Of a stretch of 28,833 nt of DNA, positions 8,472 through 15,505 are shown in pieces. The position numbers were made by a program, and so were the translations under genes. Below the pieces are notes generated by a model. The model made no database searches and was not told the DNA's origin. It saw nothing but the letters and a program-made list of their open reading frames with translations. Positions within the stretch are counted from its first letter, which is position 1; each line of letters starts with the position of its first letter. Origin of the DNA: a bacterium (GTDB lineage Bacteria; Planctomycetota; UBA11346); NCBI GenBank assembly GCA_020049615.1, contig JAIFKN010000056.1:1-28833 (forward strand), read 5' to 3'.

Positions 8472-9944
8472 CTAGAACTGACCTGCTCTGGCGATCGCCA
8501 TCAGCGTGGCCCGCGCCTTGCGCAGGGTCTCCTCGTACTCGCCCTGCGCAGTGGAGTCGGCGACGACGCCGGCGCCGGCCTGCACATGCGCCTCGCCCGG
8601 GGTCAGGATGGCGGTGCGCAGGGCGATGCAGGTGTCGAGGTTGCCGCGGAAGTCGAGGTAGCCGACGGCGCCGGCGTAGGGGCCGCGCTTCACCGGTTCG
8701 AGCTCGTCGATGATCTTCATCGACATGACCTTGGGCGCGCCGCTGACCGTGCCGGCGGGGTGGCAGGCGCGCAGCGCGTCGAGCGCGTCGAGGTCGTCGC
8801 GCAGCTCGCCCTCGACGTGCGAGACGATGTGCTGCACGTGGCTGTAGCGCTCGATGATCATCTGCTCGGTCAGCTTCACCGTGCCGGCCTTGCACACCCG
8901 GCCGACGTCGTTGCGGCCGAGGTCGATGAGCATGGTGTGCTCGGCGATCTCCTTCGGGTCTGCCAGCAGCTTGCGGGCGAGCTCCTCGTCCTCGGCCGGG
9001 GTCTTGCCGCGCAGGGCGGTGCCAGCGATCGGGCGGACCGCGACCTTGCGGTCCTCGACCCGCACCAGCAGTTCGGGGCTGGCGCCGACCAGGGCGCTGT
9101 CGCCCTGGCGCAGGTAGAACAGGTAGGGCGAGGGGTTCAGGCTGCGCAGGCTGCGGTAGACCTGGAAAGGACTGACGTGGCAGGCGGTGGTCAGGCGCTG
9201 CGACAGCACCACCTGGAAGCTGTCGCCGGCGCGGATGCGCTCGTGGATGACGCCGACGGCCTCGTGGAACTTCGATACCGGGGTGTGGGCGTGCCATTCC
9301 GGCTCGACGGCCGGTTGCGGCTCGACCAGGCGGACCGGGGCGGGGGCCTCGAGCCGGCGCTGCAGCGTGTCGAGGTCGCGGCCGGCGCGGGCGTATTCGC
9401 CCTCGACCGTGCGGCCATCGCTGAGGTCGAGATGGGCGATGAGCAGCAGGTGGTTGTAGCTGTGGTCGAACACCAGGACGGTGTCGCAGTGCATCAGGTG
9501 CACGTCGGGCAGGCCGAGCTTGTCGGGCGGGCAGTTCGGCAGCGGCTCGGCGGCGCGGACCACGTCGTAGCCCCAGTAGCCGACCAGGCCGCCGGTGAAG
9601 CGCGGCAGCCCCGGGATGGTCGCGGCCTTGAAGCGGCGGTGGTAGGCTCGCACGGCGCTGAACGGATCGCCGTCGAGGTGCTCGGAACGGCCGTCGGAGC
9701 GGATCAGGGTCAGGCGGGTGAGATCGCCGACCAGGCGGGCCTTGGGCGCCACGCCGAGCATGCTGTAGCGCGCTACGCGCTCGCCGCCGACCACGCTTTC
9801 GAAGAGGAAGGCATGCGGCTCGTCGGCCAGCCGCGACAGCGCCGCGACCGGGGTCAGGTCGTCGGCGACCAGGCGCCGGACGACCGGGATGAGGTTGAAG
9901 CCCTGGGCGGCGAGCTGCTTGGCGGCGGCGAGATCGGGAGTCAT
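8472..9944 (-). CDS. trpE: Anthranilate synthase component I
   Basis: A 490-residue chorismate-using enzyme making anthranilate, the first committed step of tryptophan synthesis, with glutamine amidotransferase TrpG as partner (not encoded here). The N-terminal domain carries the feedback-site segment FLFESVVGGERVARYSMLGV, matching the family's LLES motif. The C-terminal chorismate-binding domain is complete: SPELLVRVEDRKVAVRPIAGT, then DLGRNDVGRVCKAGTVKL, ERYSHVQHIVSHVEGEL, HPAGTVSGAPKVMSMKIIDE, and PYAGAVGYLDFRGNLDTCIA. Start ATG 9944 gives the usual N-terminus (MTPDLAAAKQLAAQGFNLIPV). No strong ribosome site precedes it. It stands alone between the metal operon (convergent, 15-bp gap) and the pot operon. 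No Trp-codon-rich leader peptide is evident upstream. The motifs fit trpE better than pabB. Confidence 0.93.
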   Translation of the reverse strand: MTPDLAAAKQLAAQGFNLIPVVRRLVADDLTPVAALSRLADEPHAFLFESVVGGERVARYSMLGVAPKARLVGDLTRLTLIRSDGRSEHLDGDPFSAVRAYHRRFKAATIPGLPRFTGGLVGYWGYDVVRAAEPLPNCPPDKLGLPDVHLMHCDTVLVFDHSYNHLLLIAHLDLSDGRTVEGEYARAGRDLDTLQRRLEAPAPVRLVEPQPAVEPEWHAHTPVSKFHEAVGVIHERIRAGDSFQVVLSQRLTTACHVSPFQVYRSLRSLNPSPYLFYLRQGDSALVGASPELLVRVEDRKVAVRPIAGTALRGKTPAEDEELARKLLADPKEIAEHTMLIDLGRNDVGRVCKAGTVKLTEQMIIERYSHVQHIVSHVEGELRDDLDALDALRACHPAGTVSGAPKVMSMKIIDELEPVKRGPYAGAVGYLDFRGNLDTCIALRTAILTPGEAHVQAGAGVVADSTAQGEYEETLRKARATLMAIARAGQF

Positions 9945-10109
9945 GCGGGTGCCGTTATCGTGGTAGGGGCTCCATCGCAAAGCGATGGGCGGTTGCCGAG
10001 GGGGGTCCAGTGCAAAGCCATGGCCGCAGCCGCAGGCGAGGACCGGCTGTTCTCGCAAAGCCCGTGGGGGCAGGCCCGCCAGGGCCTTGGGGGCGAAACC
10101 CCCAAGCGA
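9945..10109. repeat. potD-trpE intergenic region with hairpins and three degenerate GCAAAG repeats
   Basis: This 165-bp gap contains a perfect 7-bp stem with an AAA loop at 9972-9988 (CCATCGC/GCGATGG). Two related but imperfect copies of the core GCAAAGC follow, near 10013 and 10057. A separate 8-bp stem lies at 10086-10106. Because trpE and potD both read leftward, the region is downstream of potD and upstream of trpE. The repeated cores are seen directly; a function as REP-like elements or leader structure is inference. Confidence 0.4.
10086..10106 (-). terminator. Hairpin directly after potD (possible terminator, no T-tract)
   Basis: A perfect inverted repeat CTTGGGGG / CCCCCAAG with a 5-base CGAAA loop, starting 3 bases after the potD stop codon in the direction of transcription. 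The 8-bp GC-rich stem could end or stabilise the pot operon transcript. There is no following U-tract on the minus strand, so a classical Rho-independent terminator is not proven. Confidence 0.45.
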
Positions 10110-11153
10110 TCACTCCGACTTAACCGCCGTCCACGCCGCATCCCACAGTCGCGAATCCTTGCCCAGATCCTCGAGGTAGCGCAGCCGCTTCATCTCTTCC
10201 TTGCTGGGATAGATCGCAGGGTTCTGCAGCAGTTCCGGCTTGATCTTGGGTTTGGCCGCCTCCACGGGCGAGGCGTACTGGATGAAGTTGGCGTTCTGCG
10301 CCGCGACGTCGGCGTCGAGCAGGAAATTGATCAGGGCGTGGGCGCCGGCCGGGTTGGGCGACTTGGCCGAGACCATCAGCATGTCGACCCAGATCTCGGC
10401 GCCCTCCTTGGGGATGGCGTAGGCGAGCTTGGTCTTGCTTTCGGCGATGCCACGCGCCGCGTCGCCGTTGTAGACCATCGCGACCACGGCCTCACCGCCG
10501 ACCACCCGGTTCTTGCCGTCGACGCCACCGGCGAAGCCCAGGCACTTGGCGCTCGACTTGGCCTTGGCCACCGCTTCGGAGGCAGCCTTGACCTCGGCAG
10601 GGACGCGGCTGTTCATGTTCTTCCCCTGCCAGGCCAGGGTGCTGGCGAGGGTCGTCTTGGCCTCGTCGAGCAGGGTGAACGGACCGGGCTGCTGGGCCGG
10701 ATCGAGAACCCAGGCCCAGGTCGGCTCGCCCGTCACCTTGGCGGGGTCGTACATCAGGCCCGAGGTGCCCCAGAAGTAGGGGAAGCCGTACTGGTTCCCC
10801 AGGTCGAATTCGTGGTTGAGGAAGTCGAGGCTGACGTTGGAACGGTTGGGGATCAGCGCCTGATCGAGCTTCTGCACCAGTTTCAGGCCGACCATCTGCT
10901 TGACCACGACGCCGCTGGCGACCAGCACGTCGTACTGGTCGGTGCCGCCGGTCTGCAGCTTGGCGATCATCTCCTCCTGCGCCTCGTAGAGCTGGATGTC
11001 GAGGGCGTATCCGGTCTTGGCCTTGAACTGGTCGGCCAGGGCGGGATCGATGTACTCGGAGTACATGAAGATGCGCACCGGTGCGGCGTCGCCGGCGGCG
11101 AGCGCGGCGACCACGATGAGCAGGGGGATGGAGCGCAGGAGGGGCATGGTCAT
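10110..11153 (-). CDS. potD: Polyamine ABC transporter substrate-binding protein (PotD/PotF-like)
   Basis: A 347-residue periplasmic binding protein delivering spermidine/putrescine-type ligands to the PotABC importer. It has a signal peptide (LLRSIPLLIVVAALAAGDA). The fold matches PotD throughout: YSEYIDPALADQFKAKTGYAL, QYGFPYFWGTSGLMYDPAKV, PFTLLDEAKTTLASTLAW, AVVAMVYNGDAARG, and the ligand-site region PKEGAEIWVDMLMVS, whose Trp and Asp correspond to W255 and D257 of E. coli PotD. The usual Trp of the N-terminal NWTEY motif is Tyr31 here (MYSEY), so ligand preference may differ. ATG 11153 is chosen because it overlaps the potC stop as ATGA; an in-frame Met two codons later is the alternative. 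Last gene of the potABCD operon. Confidence 0.92.
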   Translation of the reverse strand: MTMPLLRSIPLLIVVAALAAGDAAPVRIFMYSEYIDPALADQFKAKTGYALDIQLYEAQEEMIAKLQTGGTDQYDVLVASGVVVKQMVGLKLVQKLDQALIPNRSNVSLDFLNHEFDLGNQYGFPYFWGTSGLMYDPAKVTGEPTWAWVLDPAQQPGPFTLLDEAKTTLASTLAWQGKNMNSRVPAEVKAASEAVAKAKSSAKCLGFAGGVDGKNRVVGGEAVVAMVYNGDAARGIAESKTKLAYAIPKEGAEIWVDMLMVSAKSPNPAGAHALINFLLDADVAAQNANFIQYASPVEAAKPKIKPELLQNPAIYPSKEEMKRLRYLEDLGKDSRLWDAAWTAVKSE

Positions 11154-11956
11154 TCCTTGGGCTTGGCGTCCTGCCGTGCCTGCAGCCAGGCCACGACGAT
11201 GATGGCCAGCATGGTGCCGGCAACGATGACGGTTGAAAGGGCGTGGATCTCGGGGGTCACCCCGCGCCGGACCGAGGCGTAGATGAGCAGCGGGAGGGTG
11301 GTCGAGTCTGGTCCCGAGACGAAGAAGGAGACGACGAAGTCGTCGAGCGAGATGGTGAAGGCGAGCAGTGCCCCGGCGACGATGCCGGGCATGAGCTGGG
11401 GCAGCAGGACGCGCAGCCAGATCTGTCCGGTGTTGGCGTACAGATCCCGCGCCGCTTCGACCTGGTCGCGGCCGATGGTGGTCAGGCGGCTGGACACAAC
11501 CAGGGTGACGAAGGAGACCTGGAAGGTGGCATGGGCGATGATCAGCGTGGTCATGCCCGGCTTGAACACCGACCACCATTCGCGCAGCACGGCGAAGGCC
11601 CCGACCAGGGCGATGGCCAGGATGATGTCCGGGGTCACCACCGGCAGGTTGATCGCCAGGTCGGAGCCGCGGCGGAACCAGCGTGGCCAGGGGGTGCGGT
11701 TCAGGCCGATGGCCAGGCAGGTGCCGAGGACGGTGGCGATCACGGTCGACACGACGCCGAGGACCAGGCTGTTCCAGGCCGCCGAGAGGATCGCCTCGTT
11801 CCCGGCCATCTTGGCGTACCAGTCGACGGTGAAGCCGCCCCAGCGCTGGCCATAGCGGGTGCTGTTGAAGGACAGGATGGCGACCGCGAGCAGCGGGACG
11901 TAGAGGATGACCAGGCCGAGCCAGGACAGGGCAGGGATGTAGCGGGGGAGCTTCAT
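11150..11956 (-). CDS. potC: Polyamine ABC transporter permease PotC
   Basis: A 268-residue inner-membrane permease of the binding-protein-dependent importer family. It starts with a hydrophobic helix (WLGLVILYVPLLAVAILSFNSTRYG), typical for PotC/PotI, and has about six membrane segments. The cytoplasmic EAA loop that docks on the ATPase is VEAARDLYANTGQIWLRVLL followed by PQLMPGIVAG. The segment ISLDDFVVSFFVSGPDSTTL is strongly PotC-like. It lies between potB (57-bp gap) and potD (4-base ATGA overlap), so permease and binding protein are probably translationally coupled. Confidence 0.94.
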   Translation of the reverse strand: MKLPRYIPALSWLGLVILYVPLLAVAILSFNSTRYGQRWGGFTVDWYAKMAGNEAILSAAWNSLVLGVVSTVIATVLGTCLAIGLNRTPWPRWFRRGSDLAINLPVVTPDIILAIALVGAFAVLREWWSVFKPGMTTLIIAHATFQVSFVTLVVSSRLTTIGRDQVEAARDLYANTGQIWLRVLLPQLMPGIVAGALLAFTISLDDFVVSFFVSGPDSTTLPLLIYASVRRGVTPEIHALSTVIVAGTMLAIIVVAWLQARQDAKPKE

Positions 11957-11964
11957 CGCTGTTG

Positions 11965-11989
11965 CCCAGGGGCTTCGCCCAATGCTGGG
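11965..11989. repeat. Nested inverted repeat between potB and potC
   Basis: The 57-bp potB-potC gap contains an inner stem GGGC-TTC-GCCC (11970-11980) inside an outer CCCAG / CTGGG pair (11965-11969 and 11985-11989). Such intercistronic hairpins can set transcript processing or relative expression within an operon. That role is inference; the pairing is seen in the sequence. Confidence 0.35.
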
Positions 11990-12014
11990 GTTCGGAGGAT
12001 GTACGCCGCTCGTC

Positions 12015-12923
12015 TCATCGTCTGGGCGCCTCGCGCTCGCTGACGACGCGCAGCCCCCACAGGGCGAACAGCGATGCGCCGACCAGGAACATGCCGGCGG
12101 CGGCGCCGAAGGGCCAGTTGTTCATCGAGCCGAACTGCTGCTGGATGAGGTTGCCCACCAGCAGGAACTTGGCTCCGCCCAGCATGTCGCTGATCACGAA
12201 CATGCCCAGGCTGGGAATGAAGGTCAGGATGGTGGCGGCGATCAGTCCGGGCATGCACTGCGCGAGGATGCCGTGGCGGAAGGTGCGCAACCGCCCGGCG
12301 TGGAGGTCGCGCGCCGCCTCGACCAGCGACCAGTCGAGGCGCTCGACCGAGGTGTACAGCGGCAGCACGGTGAATGGCAGCATGCAGGAGACCATGCCAA
12401 GGTAGACCGCGGTCACGGTCGGGTACAGGGCGACGCCTTCGGGCACCAATCCGAGCGACTGCGCGACCCAGGCGGCCGGCATCTGCGCGCCGAGGAACTG
12501 CTGCCAGGCGTAGGTGCGGATGACCAGGTTGACGCAGCTGGGGACCATGACCAGGGCGAGCAGCAAGGGCCTCAAGCGGGTCGGCTTGGCCGCAATCCAG
12601 AAGGCCATGGGGAAGCCGAGCAGCAAGCACAGCAGGGTGGTCACGCCCGCCAGCAGGACGCTGCGCCACAGGATCTTGGCGTGGTTCCAACTGAAGCCGA
12701 ACTCGTCCCAGCCGGCCAGCCGTTCAAGGTTGGCCCAGGTGAAGGTCCATTCGACCCCGCCGTATTCGCCCCGGTTGGCGAAAGCCAGGCCGGCCAGCCC
12801 GCCCAGGGGGGCGAACAGGAAGATGCCCATCCAGAGGAAGGCGCCAGCGATCAGCAGGAGGCCGCGGCCGTACAGGCGGGGAGCGGTGGTCAGATAGCCG
12901 TCGACGACGATGGGCCGCGGCAT
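12015..12923 (-). CDS. potB: Polyamine ABC transporter permease PotB
   Basis: A 302-residue inner-membrane permease, partner of PotC in the polyamine importer. An N-terminal membrane segment (GLLLIAGAFLWMGIFLFAPL) is followed by a periplasmic loop (EYGGVEWTFTWANLERLAGW) and the core permease helices. The segment ALVMVPSCVNLVIRTYAWQQ is typical of PotB/PotH. The EAA loop reads LVEAARDLHAGRLRTFRHGI, followed by MPGLIAATILTFIPSLGMFV. It starts 3 bases after the potA stop codon, so it is tightly co-transcribed with the ATPase. Confidence 0.94.
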   Translation of the reverse strand: MPRPIVVDGYLTTAPRLYGRGLLLIAGAFLWMGIFLFAPLGGLAGLAFANRGEYGGVEWTFTWANLERLAGWDEFGFSWNHAKILWRSVLLAGVTTLLCLLLGFPMAFWIAAKPTRLRPLLLALVMVPSCVNLVIRTYAWQQFLGAQMPAAWVAQSLGLVPEGVALYPTVTAVYLGMVSCMLPFTVLPLYTSVERLDWSLVEAARDLHAGRLRTFRHGILAQCMPGLIAATILTFIPSLGMFVISDMLGGAKFLLVGNLIQQQFGSMNNWPFGAAAGMFLVGASLFALWGLRVVSEREAPRR

Positions 12924-12926
12924 GGG

Positions 12927-13988
12927 TCAGTCGCGCAGCACCAGCAGGTCATCGGGCGGCAGCTCCAGCCACACCTCCTGGCCCTCCGTGTGGTGCTGGT
13001 CGGGTTCGGTGATGATGCGCAGGCTGACGTCGCCACCCACCGCGACCTGCAGCTCCCAGTGGTCGCCGCGGAACAGCCGCTCCGTGACGCGACCGTGGAT
13101 GCCATTGACCGCTGGTTCAGCGTCGCGCACCTCGATGTCCTCGGGGCGGATGGCGAGGTGGCCTTCGGCCCACGGGGCGGGAGCCGGCAGGTGGAGGGGG
13201 CCGAAGGCGCACACCGCCGTCGGCTTGCCTGGGCAGCGCGCAGCCAGGAGGTTGGCCGAGCCCATGAATTCGGCGACGAAGCGCGACACCGGGCGCTCGT
13301 AGACCTCCTCCGGCGTGCCATCCTGGGCGATGCGCCCCTCCTGCATGATCAGGATGCGGTCGGATACCGCGATCGCCTCATCCTGGTCATGCGTCACCAG
13401 GATGAACGTGATCTGGTACTTCCGCTGGATGCGTTTGAGCTCGCCCTGCACCTCATGGCGCAGCTTGGCGTCGAGGGCCGACATGGGCTCGTCCAGCAGC
13501 AGCACCTCGGGTTCGTTGACCAGGGCGCGGGCCAGGGCGATGCGCTGGCGCTGGCCGCCGGACAGTTCGTGCGGATAGCGGCGGGCCAGGTCGGTGATGC
13601 GCATGGTCTCCATCGCCTCGCGCACCCGGCGGGTGATGTCGGCCGAGGGCAGACGACGGCTTTTCAGGCCGAAAGCGACGTTGTCCTCGCAGCGCAGGTG
13701 CGGGAAGAGCGCGTAGCTCTGGAACACCGTGTTGACGGGACGCTTGTGCGCCGGCAGGGCGAGCAGATCGACGCCGCCGAGGTGGACCTCGCCGCGGTCG
13801 GGCAGCTCAAAACCGGCGATGATGCGCAGCAGGGTGGTCTTGCCGCAGCCGGATGGGCCGAGCAGGGTGACGAACTGGCCATCGGGGATGTCGAGCGACA
13901 GTCCGCGCAGGACATGCACCGGGCCAAACGACTTCTCGACTCCACGGATGGTCAGGTCGAGGGGCCGGTCGGCAGGCGTGGCGAGCAT
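12927..13988 (-). CDS. potA: Polyamine ABC transporter ATP-binding protein PotA
   Basis: A 353-residue cytoplasmic ATPase powering the PotBC permease. Motifs are intact: Walker A GPSGCGKTT at residues 44-52, Q-loop Q90, signature LSGGQ at 142-146, Walker B LLLDEP at 163-168, D-loop SALD, and switch His200 (VTHDQDEA). The segment VFQSYALFPHL is typical of this importer class. Residues from about 240 on form the regulatory TOBE/OB domain (EFMGSANLLAAR, HLAIRPEDIEV). First gene of the operon, transcribed leftward. The start ATG at 13988 gives the expected short lead into RGVEKSFG. Its promoter must lie in the 278-bp gap shared with the divergent porin. Confidence 0.95.
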   Translation of the reverse strand: MLATPADRPLDLTIRGVEKSFGPVHVLRGLSLDIPDGQFVTLLGPSGCGKTTLLRIIAGFELPDRGEVHLGGVDLLALPAHKRPVNTVFQSYALFPHLRCEDNVAFGLKSRRLPSADITRRVREAMETMRITDLARRYPHELSGGQRQRIALARALVNEPEVLLLDEPMSALDAKLRHEVQGELKRIQRKYQITFILVTHDQDEAIAVSDRILIMQEGRIAQDGTPEEVYERPVSRFVAEFMGSANLLAARCPGKPTAVCAFGPLHLPAPAPWAEGHLAIRPEDIEVRDAEPAVNGIHGRVTERLFRGDHWELQVAVGGDVSLRIITEPDQHHTEGQEVWLELPPDDLLVLRD

Positions 13989-14076
13989 CTGCGCGGCAGG
14001 CTAGAAGCCTGACCAGACTCGGCAATCGCAGCCTCGGGCAGCCATCCGAACCCCGGTTGCCACCAGGAATGGGCAG

Positions 14077-14113
14077 ATGAGGCTCTGATGAAGGTCGGGT
14101 GAATGAGGTCTGA
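14077..14113. promoter_or_regulatory. Imperfect direct repeat in the divergent potA-porin promoter region
   Basis: ATGAGGCTCTGA at 14077-14088 and ATGAGGTCTGA at 14103-14113 form a direct repeat differing by one base deletion, 26 bases start to start. It lies between the divergent potA and porin starts, in an AT-richer patch, just upstream of a weak promoter-like pair. It could be a tandem operator for a regulator of either gene. No known binding consensus was recognised. Confidence 0.3.
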
Positions 14114-14121
14114 ATAAACAG

Positions 14122-14149
14122 TTGCGCCGCCTTTTCGCCTTCCCATAAC
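14122..14149 (+). promoter_or_regulatory. Weak sigma70-like promoter candidate for the porin
   Basis: TTGCGC (14122-14127), a 16-base spacer and CATAAC (14144-14149) lie about 120 bases before the porin start. Matches are only 3/6 and 4/6, so this is tentative. The rest of the 278-bp gap between potA and the porin shows no gene. Confidence 0.2.
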
Positions 14150-14266
14150 TCAGCGCACCTAGGTCACGGCCAGTGGTTTCCCCGGTGTATACCGGCACTG
14201 CTGCGACTTGGCGCCCCGGTCCGCGTCGGGCTGGCGGCAGACACCCACCTCAGAGGATTCTCCCTC

Positions 14267-14953
14267 ATGCGTATCCGTACCCTGGTGCCCGCCCTGGCGT
14301 GCCTCGCTGCCGCCCCCATCTACGCCGCCGACAGCGTTCCCGCGGTCAAGATCGACGGCTTCGTCGATACCATCCTGGCCGGCACGTCCGTGATCGACAG
14401 CGATCCCGAGACCTCGGAAAGCAACACCGCCTTCAGCTACCAGGCCAAGCTGGGCGTCGCCGCGACCATCTCGGACAAGGTGTCGGCCCAGGTCGACCTG
14501 TTCATTTCGGGCAGTGATCTGGATTCGTCGACCCTGGACGACAACGGTGACCCGGTTGCGTCCAATCAGGTCGCGGTCCGCCAGGCCTATGGCATCTGGA
14601 AGATCACCCCGGACATCGAGCTGAAGACCGGTAAGTTCATCAGCAACTATGGCTGGATCGCGGCCTACGCTCCCGGCCTGTACCGCATCAACACGGGTCC
14701 CATCGTTGACTTCTACGGCGTCGATCAGATCGGTGCCGACGTCAAGTACACCAAGGACGCCCTCACCGCCTGCCTGACCATCGCCAACGGCTTCTTCGGC
14801 GAGGGTGACAACGACTCGGCCCAGTCCGGCAGCGATCAGAAGGATCAGGCCATGGCCATCGGCGTCGATGTGCTGTACGCCCTCGGCGACAAGGGCTCGG
14901 TCAATGCCGAACTGGTGTACGATATGGACGCCAACCCCTCCACTTCGGCCTGA
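14267..14953 (+). CDS. Outer-membrane beta-barrel porin (BBP2/OmpL-like), N-terminal part, reading frame broken
   Basis: The first 228 codons of an outer-membrane beta-barrel protein. It has a signal peptide (MRIRTLVPALACLAAAPIYA) and a good ribosome site, AGAGGA, 9 bases before the ATG. The mature part shows alternating hydrophobic/polar strands: PAVKIDGFVDTILAG, SYQAKLGVAATISDKVSAQV, VAVRQAYGIWKITPDIELKT, GKFISNYGWIAAYAPGLYRI. The start 'KIDGFVDT' and 'GKF.SNYG' pattern resembles the putative BBP2/OmpL-like porin group. The frame stops at 14951-14953 after ANPSTSA, in the middle of the barrel. The natural continuation is present in the next frame from 14941 (see next entry). One extra C in the four-C run at 14935-14938 would join the two into a protein of about 354 residues. 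Confidence 0.85.
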   Translation: MRIRTLVPALACLAAAPIYAADSVPAVKIDGFVDTILAGTSVIDSDPETSESNTAFSYQAKLGVAATISDKVSAQVDLFISGSDLDSSTLDDNGDPVASNQVAVRQAYGIWKITPDIELKTGKFISNYGWIAAYAPGLYRINTGPIVDFYGVDQIGADVKYTKDALTACLTIANGFFGEGDNDSAQSGSDQKDQAMAIGVDVLYALGDKGSVNAELVYDMDANPSTSA

Positions 14954-15330
14954 ACGCCACCCTGACCCCGAACGAGCAGATCACCGCCGGTGCGGAACTG
15001 ATCTGGCAGTCGGTCGCGGCCATCGATGACGCCGCCACGGGCAGCGATGCCGACCAGGAGCACCTTGGCTTCATGGCCATGGTCAACTACAAGCTGGGCA
15101 GCGCCCTGCCGGTTCCGGCCTCGGTCACCGCCATGCTGCAGTACCACGCCGAGGACAATGACGTGTCCGGCATGGAACTCGCGGTCGCCCTGCTGACGAA
15201 CCCGGCTGGCACCGACAAGCTCGGCGCCAACTTCGAGATCTACTACGCCTCGGAAGAGACCGACGACGGCACGGACACGACCGAGTCGACCGAAGTCGGC
15301 GTCGCCGCCGAACTGCTCTACGTCTTCTGA
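14941..15330 (+). pseudogene. Porin C-terminal part, frameshifted continuation
   Basis: Continuation of the beta-barrel in the alternative frame: HFGLNATLTPNEQITAGAEL, then LGFMAMVNYKLGSALPVPAS, FEIYYASEETDDG, and a final strand VGVAAELLYVF that ends in Phe, the classic outer-membrane C-terminal signal recognised by the BAM complex. There is no credible start codon at the break; the first in-frame ATG (15073) would cut through a strand. This segment is therefore the 3' half of the 14267 gene, separated by a one-base loss, and not a gene of its own. It could be a sequencing/assembly error or a real inactivating mutation. Confidence 0.85.
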
Positions 15331-15358
15331 TCTGCTGATCAGTCGCGTCTGAATCCGA

Positions 15359-15380
15359 CCCCGGTGGGAAACCACCGGGG
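15359..15380 (+). terminator. 9-bp hairpin with GAAA tetraloop after the porin
   Basis: A perfect 9-bp stem CCCCGGTGG / CCACCGGGG closed by a GAAA tetraloop, beginning 29 bases after the porin stop. Very stable and well placed to end the porin message or protect its 3' end. There is no T-tract after it. Confidence 0.55.
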
Positions 15381-15459
15381 CGACAGCGCCATGCGCAGCG
15401 TCTACAACCGCACGGCGGCGGAAAACCCAGTGAATAGGGATAGGTTGCCGGATCTTGTT

Positions 15460-15484
15460 TTTCTGATTTCAGTCATTACAGAAA
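15460..15484. promoter_or_regulatory. Candidate operator: TTTCTG-N13-CAGAAA
   Basis: An inverted repeat TTTCTG (15460-15465) and CAGAAA (15479-15484) with a 13-base spacer lies in an AT-rich island 22 bases before the start of the two-gene unit that ends with a GbsR/MarR-type regulator. Its position over the likely promoter suggests autoregulation by that regulator (inference). No confident -35/-10 pair was found. Confidence 0.35.
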
Positions 15485-15505
15485 CTATCAGAGGGAGGGT
15501 CAGCG

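Noticed and set aside
8586..11282. An 898-codon plus-strand open frame across trpE and potD
   Set aside because: It is antisense to two well-supported genes, reads across their boundary, and its product is Val/Gly/Ala/His/Asp-rich with no recognisable domain. High GC makes such antisense frames common.
11982..14012. A 676-codon plus-strand open frame across potB and potA
   Set aside because: Antisense shadow of two clear ABC transporter genes; Gln/Gly/Asp-rich composition without motifs.
14935..14938. Phase-variable homopolymer in the porin
   Set aside because: A run of four or five C is too short for known slipped-strand phase variation; a simple frameshift or sequencing error is more likely.
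15073..15330. A separate 85-residue gene after the porin
   Set aside because: The same frame carries barrel strands upstream of this ATG and ends in a porin-type Phe; it is the porin C-terminus.
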